Shown in pieces: positions 27,971-36,830 of a stretch of DNA of 64,000 nt (its first letter is position 1; each line of letters begins with the position of its first letter). The stretch comes from JARRLC01 sp050290865 (lineage in GTDB: Bacteria; Pseudomonadota; Alphaproteobacteria; Rhizobiales; Rhodomicrobiaceae), in contig JBNKIW010000010.1 in the NCBI GenBank assembly GCA_050290865.1, positions 42,601 through 106,600 on the forward strand, in the 5' to 3' direction. The notes under the pieces are model-generated. The model worked only from the letters and a program-made list of their open reading frames with translations. It did not search any database and was not told the origin of the DNA. The translations under genes and the position numbers were made by a program.

Positions 27971-28606
27971 GTGGATACACGCCCCAGCACACCGCTCAAG
28001 GCGGCCCGTGTCGATCACCTGCTCATCGCAGAGATGGTGGCGCCCGGCGCGCGCGTGCTCGACATCGGCTGCGGCGACGGTGCGCTGCTCACGCTTCTGG
28101 AGTCGGAGCGCGATGTGGACGGGAGGGGCATCGAGCTTTGGCAATCCAAGGTCAATCTCTGCGTGGCGCGAGGGCTGTCGGTCATCCAGGGCGACGCCGA
28201 CCACGATCTGGTCAATTTCCCCGATGCCAGTTTCGACTACGCGATTCTGAGCTGGACGCTGCAGGCGACGCGCCATCCGCGCCACGTCGTGGAACAACTC
28301 CTGCGCATCGGGCAGCATGCCATCGTGTCATTCCCGAATTTCGGCCATTGGCGCATCCGGCTGGGGCTCCTGTTCCACGGCACGACGCCGGTGACGCCCA
28401 TCCTGCCTGAGCCGTGGTACGACTCGCCGAATATTCACCCCTGCACGATCAAGGATTTCCGCGAGCTGTGTGAAGAGGTGGACGCGCGGATCGAACATGG
28501 CGTGGCGCTCAATGCCTATGGCGAGCGGTTGGGGATCAGGCTGCCCCTTTCCTGGCATAATATCATCGGCGAGCAGGCCGTGTTCCTGCTGACGCGGAAG
28601 CAGTAG
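27971..28606 (+). CDS. metW: Methionine biosynthesis protein MetW
   Basis: The 211-residue protein is a SAM-methyltransferase-fold protein with VLDIGCGDGALLTLL, the MetW segment VDGRGIELWQSKVNLCVARG and FPNFGHWRIRLGLLFHG. MetW stimulates or works with MetX in methionine synthesis. The start is uncertain: GTG 27971 gives MDTRPSTPLKAARVDH, which resembles homologues, but the ribosome binding site is weak. A TTG 36 bp upstream is the alternative. Confidence 0.88.
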   Translation: MDTRPSTPLKAARVDHLLIAEMVAPGARVLDIGCGDGALLTLLESERDVDGRGIELWQSKVNLCVARGLSVIQGDADHDLVNFPDASFDYAILSWTLQATRHPRHVVEQLLRIGQHAIVSFPNFGHWRIRLGLLFHGTTPVTPILPEPWYDSPNIHPCTIKDFRELCEEVDARIEHGVALNAYGERLGIRLPLSWHNIIGEQAVFLLTRKQ

Positions 28607-28709
28607 GGGCGAAGCGCTGCTCCTTAACTTTTGTATCCTGGACCGGCCAGACGAATCGGATTGGTGATAAAAGGCGACACCAGCGGCATCGACGCGAAGA
28701 GGCTCCCCC

Positions 28710-29225
28710 ATGCGTGAAAAGCTCGTCCGCGAGGCCACCGGCCTCATCGAAACCTGCCGTGAACGCGGCGTCATGATCGCGACCGCCGAATCGTGCACCG
28801 GCGGCTTGCTCGCGGCCTATCTCACCCATGTGGCTGGTGCCTCGCATGTTCTGGAGCGGGGCTTCGTCACCTACTCCAACGAGTCGAAGCACGAATTGCT
28901 CGGCGTGGATGAGGAGATGCTCAGCGAGTTCGGTGCGGTGTCGCGCGAGGTGGTGCTGTCCATGGCCGCGGGTGCGCTGTGGCGGTCGCGGGCGGGTCTT
29001 TCGGTTGCCATCACCGGGATTGCCGGGCCGGGCGGCGGTTCGGCGGAGAAGCCGGTCGGCCTCGTGCATTTCGCCGTGGCCAAGCGCGTGTCGGTGACCG
29101 AGGGGCAGCTCAATTTCAGCGCCCTCCACCACGAGGAGGATTTCGGCGACCTTGGCCGGTCCGAGGTGCGCGAGGAAGCCGTCAGAACAGCGCTTGCCCT
29201 TTTGCGCCAGGTGCTGGATAGCTGA
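28710..29225 (+). CDS. pncC: CinA-family nicotinamide-nucleotide amidohydrolase
   Basis: The 171-residue protein is a stand-alone CinA C-terminal domain: TAESCTGGLLAAYLTHVAG, the nucleophile region FVTYSNESKHELLGV, and AITGIAGPGGGSAEKPVGLVH. The family deamidates NMN to NaMN in the pyridine nucleotide salvage cycle. It lacks the N-terminal molybdopterin-binding-like half of full CinA, as is common. It follows metW by about 100 bp and precedes a 400-bp intergenic region. Confidence 0.88.
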   Translation: MREKLVREATGLIETCRERGVMIATAESCTGGLLAAYLTHVAGASHVLERGFVTYSNESKHELLGVDEEMLSEFGAVSREVVLSMAAGALWRSRAGLSVAITGIAGPGGGSAEKPVGLVHFAVAKRVSVTEGQLNFSALHHEEDFGDLGRSEVREEAVRTALALLRQVLDS

Positions 29226-29634
29226 TCGCGGCGCATTCCCCCGCCGGGCAGAAAATGCTGCGCCGCACAATGGACGAGGGCGTGTAAAACAGCGCTCCCG
29301 CGGCCGCATGTGTGCACTGCACACAGCAACGCCCCGGTGAGGATGGCAGCAAGAGCGCGGTGATCCCAGTCCAAGGGCCGGATTATTCATCGGCCAACAT
29401 GACGATCGCCGGGATCATCTTCGGCATTTCTTCCACAGTGCGGCGCCGCCTCCCGCGACGCAAGTTTCCCACCAGGATCACTGCCTATATCACGCCGCTC
29501 AGGGGGATCCCCCTCAACAGACGAATCAACGATACAGCCAACTCGCCAGGGGAATAGCCTCGAGCGCCAGCCGCCCCGGCGCTCTTGACGTATTTCCGCC
29601 AGCGATTGCGCGGTCATCCCAGGAGGCGACACCC
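29226..29634. other. Long intergenic region upstream of the ATP-citrate-lyase-like genes
   Basis: About 410 bp with no convincing gene; the short open frames here lack ribosome binding sites and family resemblance. It contains a 17-bp inverted repeat described separately and is the likely regulatory region of the two genes downstream. Confidence 0.5.
29309..29325. promoter_or_regulatory. 17-bp inverted repeat, candidate operator
   Basis: TGTGTGCA-C-TGCACACA is a perfect inverted repeat with 8-bp arms and one central base, about 310 bp before the ATP-grasp gene. No T tract follows, so it looks more like a protein-binding site than a terminator. The cognate regulator is unknown. Confidence 0.45.
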
Positions 29635-31074
29635 GTGAACATAACCGGACTGCTATACGGCGCCAAATTGCTGAAATATGTCGGTTTCCCGACGCCGGAA
29701 AGCCTCGGCCCCGACGCCCGCGAGGACGATATCCGCGACCTCATCGCACGCCACGGGCAGGTTTTCATCAAGCCGGTGTTCCGGGGAGGGGTGGGCAGGA
29801 AAGGCAAGTCCGGTCTGATCGGCCGCGCCGGCGATCTGCGGGCGGCGCTGCACGAAAAGGAGCGCCTCTACTTTGCCACGCACCGCCAGGGCAACCGCGT
29901 CTTCAAAGCCAGCGGCGTGACCTTCGAGGCCGCAATTCGCGCCGAGCACGAAGTCTACTTCTCGATCACCGATTCCAGCCTCCACCGCGCGCCCATGATG
30001 ACGCTGACCCACAAGGGCGGCATGGATATCGAGGAACTCGACCGCAAATACATCGCCGAAGTGCCGTTCGACGCGCTGACCGGCCTCCAGGCTTTCCACG
30101 TCGCCAACGCGCTTGCCGATATCGGCGCGCCGAAGGAACTCATTTCGCCTCTCGTCCAGCATCTGCCGAAGCTGTGGGAGCTTTTCCACAATTACGGCAT
30201 GACGATGCTGGAGCTGAATCCGATTCGCATGCGGCCTGAGTCCGGCGGGCGCCTGACCCCGGTCGCCTGCGATTTCAAATGCGCCTTCGACCGCGACGAC
30301 CGGCGCCGTGAACGGCTCGGTCTGCCGCAGCATGTGTTGGCCTCCGACCTCACCACCTTCGAGCGGGAGATCAACCAGCTTCGCACGCATCAGGGCCAGT
30401 CCGACGTCTACGTCATCAACGAACGCGGTACGATCCTCGCGCCCACCTTCGGCGGCGGCGCCAACTCGCTGGTGACCGAAGTGCTCGGCGACGCCGCCAT
30501 CATCTCCTCCGACTTCGGCGGCAACCCGCCTTACGAGAAGATGAAGGAGGTCGCGCGCATCTGTTACAGATACTGGCTCAGACAGGCCAACATCCTGTTC
30601 ATCATCGGCGGCAAGGCCAACAACACCGACATCTACGAAACCTTCCGCGCCATGGCCGACGCGCTGCGCGAGCATTTCAGCAAGCACGGTCCCACGCCGC
30701 TCTATGTCGTTGTCGGCCGGGGCGGACCGAACGTGGTGCGGGGCATGGGCGCCCTGGAGGAGACCTGCGACGCGCTCGGCCTGCCATACCGCTTCTTCGG
30801 TTTCGACAGCGCCATCTCCGAGGTGGTGAATTACGCCCGCATGCTCGATGCCTGGATGTCCTCCGGCGGACGCGACGCGGTCGCGGCCCGCATGGGGATC
30901 AAATCAGCCACGTCGCCGGTTTTCGTGAAATCGGTCGCGCCGCACAGCGCCACGCTGAAGAAGGAGGCCGAAACCGACGCCGGAGGACCGGCCAAGCCGG
31001 GCGTGGTGATGCTCGGTGGCCCGCTCGGTGCCGGACAGGACGACAATCTTCCCCACCCGCAAGCGGGACAATGA
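29635..31074 (+). CDS. ATP-citrate-lyase-like ATP-grasp subunit
   Basis: The 479-residue protein has an N-terminal ATP-grasp domain (GLLYGAKLLKYVGFPTPESL, FIKPVFRGGVGRKGKSG, MTMLELNPIRM) and a C-terminal citrate-binding/CoA-ligase domain (ILAPTFGGGANSLVTEVLGD, SSDFGGNPPYEKMKEVARI, FIIGGKANNTDIYETFRAM). This is the arrangement of the small (AclB-type) subunit of ATP citrate lyase, which makes acetyl-CoA and oxaloacetate from citrate, CoA and ATP. Succinyl-CoA or malyl-CoA synthetase relatives are alternatives, but the citrate-binding part favours an ACL-type enzyme. The last 50 residues are Ala/Gly/Pro-rich and probably disordered. The partner subunit starts 10 bp downstream. Confidence 0.78.
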   Translation: MNITGLLYGAKLLKYVGFPTPESLGPDAREDDIRDLIARHGQVFIKPVFRGGVGRKGKSGLIGRAGDLRAALHEKERLYFATHRQGNRVFKASGVTFEAAIRAEHEVYFSITDSSLHRAPMMTLTHKGGMDIEELDRKYIAEVPFDALTGLQAFHVANALADIGAPKELISPLVQHLPKLWELFHNYGMTMLELNPIRMRPESGGRLTPVACDFKCAFDRDDRRRERLGLPQHVLASDLTTFEREINQLRTHQGQSDVYVINERGTILAPTFGGGANSLVTEVLGDAAIISSDFGGNPPYEKMKEVARICYRYWLRQANILFIIGGKANNTDIYETFRAMADALREHFSKHGPTPLYVVVGRGGPNVVRGMGALEETCDALGLPYRFFGFDSAISEVVNYARMLDAWMSSGGRDAVAARMGIKSATSPVFVKSVAPHSATLKKEAETDAGGPAKPGVVMLGGPLGAGQDDNLPHPQAGQ

Positions 31075-31083
31075 GGCCAGGAC

Positions 31084-33795
31084 ATGCGCAAGAAAGGTAC
31101 CCACGGACTTCCCGATCATCTCGGCATCAGTTCACTCGATCAGGTCGCGGGCGCGAGGGATCGCGTCTGCGTGCTCAACATTCTCGGCGCCGAGTCCCGG
31201 CAGGTCACGCCCGTCAGCCACAGCTATTCGAATGGCAATATCGTCTTCGGCACGTCGCCGGGGCGGTGCGGACAGGTCATGGAAACGCCCCGCGGCGAAA
31301 TCCCCGTGTATAACAGCGTCCGGGAAGGGCTGGAGGACGGTCTGGATTTCGACACCGGCGTCGTGTACCTGCCGCCCGCCAGCGTGCGCGACGGCGTCGC
31401 GGAACTGATCCGCATCAATCCCGGCCTCAAAAAGATCGTCATGATTACCGAGAAAGTTGCGGTTCGCGATGCGCGCGAGATCCGGGCGCTGGCGCAGTCG
31501 AACGGCATCGACATTATCGGCGGCAACTCGCTGGGCGTCGCCGACTCCTGGAACCATGTGCGCATCGGTGGCGCGCTGGGTGGCGACCGGCCGCAGGAAG
31601 CGCTGCTCAAGGGCTCGGTCGCGGTGTTCTCCAATTCGGGGAGCTTCAGCACGACGATTGCGCAATATCTCGCTCTCGCAGGATGGGGAACGACGACGCT
31701 GATTTCCTCGGGAAAGGATGTCTACATCCATTATTCCGCGCGCGATTTCGCTCTCGCCTTCAACAATGACGACCGCAGCAAGGCGGCCGTGCTCTATGTC
31801 GAACCGGGCGGTTATTACGAACACGGTCTGCAGTTCGACAAGCCGGTCGTCGCCTGTGTCGTCGGGCGGTGGAAATCGAAGATCACGCGCGCCGTAGGCC
31901 ATGCCGGGGCCATGGCCGGGTCGGGTGACCGCGCCGAGGACAAAGAGGGCTGGCTCATGGAGACGCTCGGCGTGGAGGAGCTGTTCACGCCGGACAACCC
32001 TTGTGTGTCGGCGAAGGGTGCGGTGGTGGCCAATATCGCCGACGTCCCCGCGGCGCTGACCGCCGTGATGGCCGGGCGCGGCGTGGCGCCCGACTTCGCG
32101 CCGACCGGTTCGCTGGCGCTGAAACCATGGCTCGCCAACGACCGCGGGCTGTCTCTTCCCGGCGGCCTCGCTCTGCCGACGGTTCGCGCGCTGCCGCCTT
32201 ATGATGCGCAGATCGAGGCGTTGCATAGCCGTGCCGGTGCGGCTTTCCCGCGTCAGAACATGAAGGACCGCTCGGGCGCGACGGTCATGGACGCCAAGAC
32301 CCAGGTGACGAGCGTCCACGGCCAGAGCGTGCTCGACCTCGCGCTGCAGCCGCTCGAAGCCAATTTCGTGCTGCCGCTGATCCGCGAAATACCCTCGGCC
32401 GAGGATCAGGAGCTTTTGAGTATCGCCATCGCCTCCGATGTCAATCTCATCGGCGACAGTGCGCTCGCGGCCGCCGAAGCGGCGCGGGGCTCGGGCGGCG
32501 CTCCGAATGTAACCCTCGCCGCTGCCGCCGCCGTCGTCGGTCCGAAGCGCGGCGAGCGCGCCATGGCCTGCACGCGCGCGCTCATCGACCTGTTCGCGCC
32601 CGCTGGCCTGATGGACGCGCATGATGCCGCTTTCGACCTCAGCACGCTCACTCTGTCGAGGACGGTGCGCGGGATGTTCCTCGCCGGGCTGGACGACGCC
32701 GTTCCGGTGCGCGACGACATGCTCGCCGCCATTCGCGTGCGCGGTGCGAGCTCGGTGTTCCTGAAGTTCATCGGTTCGCTCGGGGCGCTGCCTTCGCGCG
32801 AGGCCATTCTGGGCGCCATTGCGGCGACGGTCGCCTGGAAACCCCTGATGGCCAAGCGCATTTCGCGCCTGACGGTGGAGACGCTGCCCTGGTATCTGCG
32901 GCTCTACGGCGTCATGTGCGGAGCGTCGGTCCCGGCGCGGCTGCACCACTGGGGAAGTCTCGGCGGCACGCGGCGCGCGGAATACCTCTCGCATTGGACC
33001 ATGGCCGACATTATGGGGCTGGCGCTCACCGGGCGGAAGCCGGCCGAGGCCGAGGTGAGGCCGTTGCAGATGCTGGCCGGTCTCCTGATTTCCAACGGGC
33101 CGGGCGCCATCTCGGCGCAAGGTGCGAAAGGCGCGGTGTCCGCCGATGGCCCGCAGACGCCGTCACGTGTGCTGATCAACAAGGCGATGATGGGATTTCT
33201 GACCCACACCGGCTACAGCCACGGCGGCAACGGCTATGAGGGCATCGCCTTTCTTCTCGAGCGTTTCGCCAGAACGGATCTCGCCGACCCGCGCGATCCG
33301 AAGCACGGTCTCGATCTGAAGGCCATGGCGCGGGACTATGCGGTCGCCTACAAGCAGCAAAAGACCCATGCCAAGGAAACGGGGGCAACAGAGGTTCGGG
33401 CCATTCCCGGCGTGCATCATCCGGTCTTCCGGGGCAAACCCGTGAATATCGATCCGCGTGAGCGTTTCATCGCCGATTACATGGCCCGGCACGGCGACTA
33501 TAACGTGTTTCACGCCTTCTACCGCGAACTGGTGCAGGCGCTCTTCGATGCGGGCGTGTCGCGCTATGTGTTCTGCGTCAATGTCGATGCGGTGATCGCG
33601 GCGCTGCTGCTGGCGGTGTTGTGGAAGGATTACCGCGCGGGCGCCCTCAAGGAGAAGGACCTGGAGACAGCGGCGTTCAACGTCTTCCTCTACGGCCGGA
33701 TGATTGGCGCGGCGGCGGAAATCGACGACCACCTCAACCGTGGCCGCAACATGGATACCCGCACGCCGCAGGAAAACTGCCACCACGTGGTGTGA
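31084..33795 (+). CDS. ATP-citrate-lyase-like large subunit with citrate-synthase-like C-terminus
   Basis: The 903-residue protein begins with a succinyl-CoA-synthetase-alpha-like region (about 20-340) containing FSNSGSFSTTIAQYL and the phospho-His loop AVGHAGAMAGSGDRAED (His273). A middle region (about 340-650) is not clearly assigned. The C-terminal citrate-synthase-like domain (about 640-885) has NGPGAISAQG, GYSHGGNGYEGIAFL, PGVHHPVF (equivalent to the catalytic GHR His), NVDAVIAALLLAVL (catalytic Asp) and FLYGRMIGAAAEIDDH. Known AclA subunits have about 600 residues, so roughly 300 are extra. By hand alignment with human ACLY the first catalytic His (ADHGPAV) is replaced by Asn671. The reaction is therefore probable but not certain to be citrate cleavage. 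Confidence 0.75.
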   Translation: MRKKGTHGLPDHLGISSLDQVAGARDRVCVLNILGAESRQVTPVSHSYSNGNIVFGTSPGRCGQVMETPRGEIPVYNSVREGLEDGLDFDTGVVYLPPASVRDGVAELIRINPGLKKIVMITEKVAVRDAREIRALAQSNGIDIIGGNSLGVADSWNHVRIGGALGGDRPQEALLKGSVAVFSNSGSFSTTIAQYLALAGWGTTTLISSGKDVYIHYSARDFALAFNNDDRSKAAVLYVEPGGYYEHGLQFDKPVVACVVGRWKSKITRAVGHAGAMAGSGDRAEDKEGWLMETLGVEELFTPDNPCVSAKGAVVANIADVPAALTAVMAGRGVAPDFAPTGSLALKPWLANDRGLSLPGGLALPTVRALPPYDAQIEALHSRAGAAFPRQNMKDRSGATVMDAKTQVTSVHGQSVLDLALQPLEANFVLPLIREIPSAEDQELLSIAIASDVNLIGDSALAAAEAARGSGGAPNVTLAAAAAVVGPKRGERAMACTRALIDLFAPAGLMDAHDAAFDLSTLTLSRTVRGMFLAGLDDAVPVRDDMLAAIRVRGASSVFLKFIGSLGALPSREAILGAIAATVAWKPLMAKRISRLTVETLPWYLRLYGVMCGASVPARLHHWGSLGGTRRAEYLSHWTMADIMGLALTGRKPAEAEVRPLQMLAGLLISNGPGAISAQGAKGAVSADGPQTPSRVLINKAMMGFLTHTGYSHGGNGYEGIAFLLERFARTDLADPRDPKHGLDLKAMARDYAVAYKQQKTHAKETGATEVRAIPGVHHPVFRGKPVNIDPRERFIADYMARHGDYNVFHAFYRELVQALFDAGVSRYVFCVNVDAVIAALLLAVLWKDYRAGALKEKDLETAAFNVFLYGRMIGAAAEIDDHLNRGRNMDTRTPQENCHHVV

Positions 33796-33817
33796 CGGGG
33801 CATCAGCTAATGCAAAC

Positions 33818-33843
33818 AGCCCTCTTCCTCGCGGGAGAGGGCT
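33818..33843. terminator. Bidirectional terminator-like hairpin between the lyase and hemB
   Basis: A perfect 8-bp stem (AGCCCTCT / AGAGGGCT), extendable by three more pairs around a TCGC loop, lies between convergent genes. It is followed by GAAAAG on the plus strand and by GTTTGC on the minus strand, so it may serve both transcripts. Confidence 0.55.
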
Positions 33844-33868
33844 GAAAAGAGCGGGCGGCGCGCGCGGC

Positions 33869-34930
33869 TCAGCCTTGCGTGCGCAACAGCTTCGCAGCGG
33901 CAGGGGCGAAATAGCTCAGGATGCCGTCGGCACCCGCGCGTTTGAACGCCATCAGGCTTTCGAGCATCACGCGGTCATGGTCGAGCCAGCCATTGGCCGC
34001 AGCGGCCTGGAGCATCGCATATTCGCCCGACACCTGATAGACGAAGGTGGGCGCGCCGAAGCTGTCCTTCACCCGCCGGAGAATGTCGAGATAGGGCATG
34101 CCCGGCTTGACCATGATCATGTCGGCGCCCTCGGCGAGATCGAATTCGGCTTCGCGCAGCGCTTCGTCCGTGTTGGCCGGGTCCATCTGATAGGTGCGCT
34201 TGTCGCCCTTCAGCGTCCCCGACGAACCGACGGCGTCGCGAAACGGTCCATAGAACGCCGACGCGTATTTCGCCGTGTACGCCATGATCAGCGTGTCCTT
34301 GTGGCCGCGATCCTCCAGCGCCTGGCGGATGGCGCCGATCCGTCCGTCCATCATGTCGGACGGCGCGATGACATCGCAGCCAGCCTCGACCTGGTTCAGC
34401 GTCTGGCGGACGAGCACCTCGATGGTTTCGTCATTGGCGATCTCGCCATTGATGAGGATGCCGTCATGCCCGTGTGAGGTGTACGGATCGAGCGCGACGT
34501 CGCAGATGACGCCGATTTCCGGCGCGGCGGCCTTGATGGCGCGCACCGCGCGGCAGACGAGGTTTTCCGGATTGTACGCCTCGGAGGCCGTGTCGCTGCG
34601 CTTTTTCATGTCGGTGTAGGGAAACAGCGCGATCGCCGGAATGCCCAGCGCCGCGGCTTCCTCCGCAGCGGCGGCGGCCAGATCGACGGACAGGCGCTCG
34701 ACGCCCGGCATGGAGGTCACCGGCACGCGCTCATTCGCCCCGTCGACGACGAAAATCGGCCAGATCAGATCGGCGGGGGTCAGCGTGTTCTCGCGTACGA
34801 GCCGGCGCGACCACTCGGCCTGCCGTGTACGGCGCAACCGTGTCGCCGGAAAGCCGGGCTGCGGCATCAAAGGCGCCTCGATTACGCGTTTCGCAGCGCC
34901 CCTGGCGCCGGTATTGGCTCTCTTATCCAT
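33869..34930 (-). CDS. hemB: Delta-aminolevulinic acid dehydratase (porphobilinogen synthase)
   Basis: The 353-residue enzyme condenses two 5-aminolevulinate molecules to porphobilinogen in tetrapyrrole synthesis. Both Schiff-base lysines are visible (IMAYTAKYASAFYGPF and MIMVKPGMPYLD). The metal-site segment reads ICDVALDPYTSHGHDG with Asp in place of the zinc-binding cysteines, so it belongs to the magnesium-dependent type typical of alphaproteobacteria. ATG 34930 follows GGGAGG by 6 bp; the longer frame to 34960 is disfavoured. Confidence 0.93.
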   Translation of the reverse strand: MDKRANTGARGAAKRVIEAPLMPQPGFPATRLRRTRQAEWSRRLVRENTLTPADLIWPIFVVDGANERVPVTSMPGVERLSVDLAAAAAEEAAALGIPAIALFPYTDMKKRSDTASEAYNPENLVCRAVRAIKAAAPEIGVICDVALDPYTSHGHDGILINGEIANDETIEVLVRQTLNQVEAGCDVIAPSDMMDGRIGAIRQALEDRGHKDTLIMAYTAKYASAFYGPFRDAVGSSGTLKGDKRTYQMDPANTDEALREAEFDLAEGADMIMVKPGMPYLDILRRVKDSFGAPTFVYQVSGEYAMLQAAAANGWLDHDRVMLESLMAFKRAGADGILSYFAPAAAKLLRTQG

Positions 34931-35120
34931 GACCTGCCTCCCATGTCCCCCACCGGCCACTCCCTAGCATGGCGTGACCAGCGCAACAACAACGTTGATC
35001 GGTGTACATTAATCCACAGAACTCCATTTATCTGTTGGGTTTTCTTGGCAACGATTGTGCCGGAAATAGGACGTGCGGCAGTAAAGGAAGACTGTAGATG
35101 CCGTTCTGGAGGTCGAGGCC

Positions 35121-35687
35121 GTGTTATCATTGAGAAAACCAATTGTCACAGGAACTGCCGCCTGCGTTCTCATCCTCGCGGCGCTGTGCCCGCCCGCCGA
35201 TGCGCGTAGCCGCCGCGCCGCCTGCAAGGACTATGCGAGCGAGGCCGTCGCCCAGTATGAGCGGAACATCCGGCTGCGCTGCGGATTTGAAGGCCCGCGC
35301 TGGAGCGGCGAGCGCAGGGACCATTTCGTATGGTGCCTGGACATGCCGCGAGAGGCCCGCGTGGAGCGCGATGCCAGGCATCGCATGGTGGAAGACTGCG
35401 CGGCGCGGCGCCGCAGCGCGCTTGGCGGAGCCAGACACGCGCGTTGCGATACCTACGCCAAAATCGCCACGGTGCAGGCCAACGCCGCCGAGCGGTATGA
35501 CTGCGATTTTCAAGGGCCGGAATGGCGTTCCGACAGCAATACGCATTACCGCTGGTGCATGAGCGCGAGACGCAAATACATTATCGATCAGGTTCGCTAC
35601 CGCGCGGCCGATCTGCAGAAATGTTTCGACTCTCTGGGCGAGGATGGTGACGGACGCCCGGGGCGGGAAGGCCGCGACGGGTATTGA
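35121..35687 (+). CDS. Secreted protein with two copies of a four-cysteine module
   Basis: I do not recognise this 188-residue protein. Residues 1-29 form a signal peptide (VLILAALCPPADA). The rest contains two homologous modules, each with four Cys. Module 1 runs from CKDYASEAVAQYERNIRLRC through GFEGPRWSG and WCLDMPREARVER to EDC. Module 2 runs from CDTYAKIATVQANAAERYDC through DFQGPEWRS and WCMSARRKYIIDQ to QKC. The spacing suggests two disulfide bonds per module. GTG start with GGAGG about 10 bp upstream. Probably periplasmic; no functional clue from the neighbours (hemB divergent, NrtR-like gene convergent). Confidence 0.7.
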   Translation: MLSLRKPIVTGTAACVLILAALCPPADARSRRAACKDYASEAVAQYERNIRLRCGFEGPRWSGERRDHFVWCLDMPREARVERDARHRMVEDCAARRRSALGGARHARCDTYAKIATVQANAAERYDCDFQGPEWRSDSNTHYRWCMSARRKYIIDQVRYRAADLQKCFDSLGEDGDGRPGREGRDGY

Positions 35688-35719
35688 TGGGCGGCCGGGC
35701 GACGCGACTTCGCGCCCGC

Positions 35720-36745
35720 CTATATGCGCCCCGTCCTGACGCGCACGCCTGTGGCCGGGCGCTCCACGATCACGTCGCGCCTGAAACGGTACGCCTTGGC
35801 GGGACGGCCGCCGGTGGCCAGATGCACCGCGCCTGTCGGCTCGACCAGCCCCGCCGCCGCCACCAGCCGCCGGAAATTCTGCTTGTGGAGATGACTGCCC
35901 AGGATAGCTTCCACCGTCTGCTGCAGTTCGAAGAGCGTGAAGGATTCGGGCATCAGTTCGAAAATCACCGGGCGATATTTGATCTTGCCGCGCAGACGGC
36001 TCATCGCGGTGGCGAGAATCCGGCGGTGATCGAACTGCATCGGGAGGCCAAGCGGCGGCAGGGCTCCCCATTTGCGTGCCGCCTCGCGCCCGTCCGTCGC
36101 CGCCTCCGCCGTCAATCCTGCCTCGTACATCAGTTCGTAGCGGTCGAGCACCTTTTCCTCGTCCCAGCCCTGGCTGCCGCCGAAGCAGATGCCGAGCCGT
36201 TCACTGCGCGACAGCGGGCGAGGCGGCGCGCCCCGCGGTTCGCTCTTGCGGCTCCAGGCGGTGAGGCGGGGCAGGATTTCATCGGTCAGGATCGCGGGCC
36301 GCCCCTCGCGCCAGTCCTCCCAGGGAAAATAGTCGTACCAGCTACGCCATTGAGCCGCGGTTGGGCCGCAATGCGTTGCCGCTCCCGCTCCTGTCAACGC
36401 CAGATAGCCGATGGAAACGACCTGCAGGCTGGTATCACCTTCACAGGCGTGCCGCCCACGGTCGCCGAACGTGTAAAGCTGCTCGACATAGCCGAGGTCG
36501 AGGCCGGTCTGATCGTTCACCCAGGCGCGCAGGCCCATTTCCAGCGTGCGGTGCGTGGCTGGTGTGAACAGCCCGAAAGGCAGCGCCGCCCGGGCGTCAT
36601 GTCCTTCCGGCTTGATGATAAGGATACGTGGCTGACGGTCTTCCAGGCAAACGATTGCCGCTGTCAGACCGACTTCCACCGCGGCACGCGGAACGGCGGG
36701 ACGCGCGCCCTGGACTGCCATTTCTGCGATCGGCCCTGACGGCAC
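35720..36745 (-). CDS. NrtR-like regulator: degenerate Nudix domain plus winged helix
   Basis: The 341-residue protein matches COG4111/NrtR-type proteins. Its N-terminal Nudix-like domain (AAIVCLEDRQPRILIIKPEG, GLFTPATHRTLEMGLRAWVN) lacks the REXXEE catalytic glutamates. The C-terminal winged helix (HRRILATAMSRLRGKIKYRP, LMPESFTLFELQQTVEAILG, HLHKQNFRRLV) is typical of NrtR repressors that sense NAD metabolites. No NAD synthesis genes are adjacent, so targets are unknown. GTG 36745 is preferred over ATG 36721 because GGAGG lies 6 bp before it. Confidence 0.75.
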   Translation of the reverse strand: MPSGPIAEMAVQGARPAVPRAAVEVGLTAAIVCLEDRQPRILIIKPEGHDARAALPFGLFTPATHRTLEMGLRAWVNDQTGLDLGYVEQLYTFGDRGRHACEGDTSLQVVSIGYLALTGAGAATHCGPTAAQWRSWYDYFPWEDWREGRPAILTDEILPRLTAWSRKSEPRGAPPRPLSRSERLGICFGGSQGWDEEKVLDRYELMYEAGLTAEAATDGREAARKWGALPPLGLPMQFDHRRILATAMSRLRGKIKYRPVIFELMPESFTLFELQQTVEAILGSHLHKQNFRRLVAAAGLVEPTGAVHLATGGRPAKAYRFRRDVIVERPATGVRVRTGRI

Positions 36746-36830
36746 GGACTGCCTCCAAGCAAAAGGGGCGCTTCACAAGCGCCCCGAGCTGCCCGCTATG
36801 ACCCGGTGGCAAGCCGGAAACATGACGATG

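Noticed and set aside
29312..29557. 81-codon open frame before the ATP-grasp gene
   Set aside because: It has no ribosome binding site, no recognisable domain, and overlaps the inverted repeat and the probable control region.
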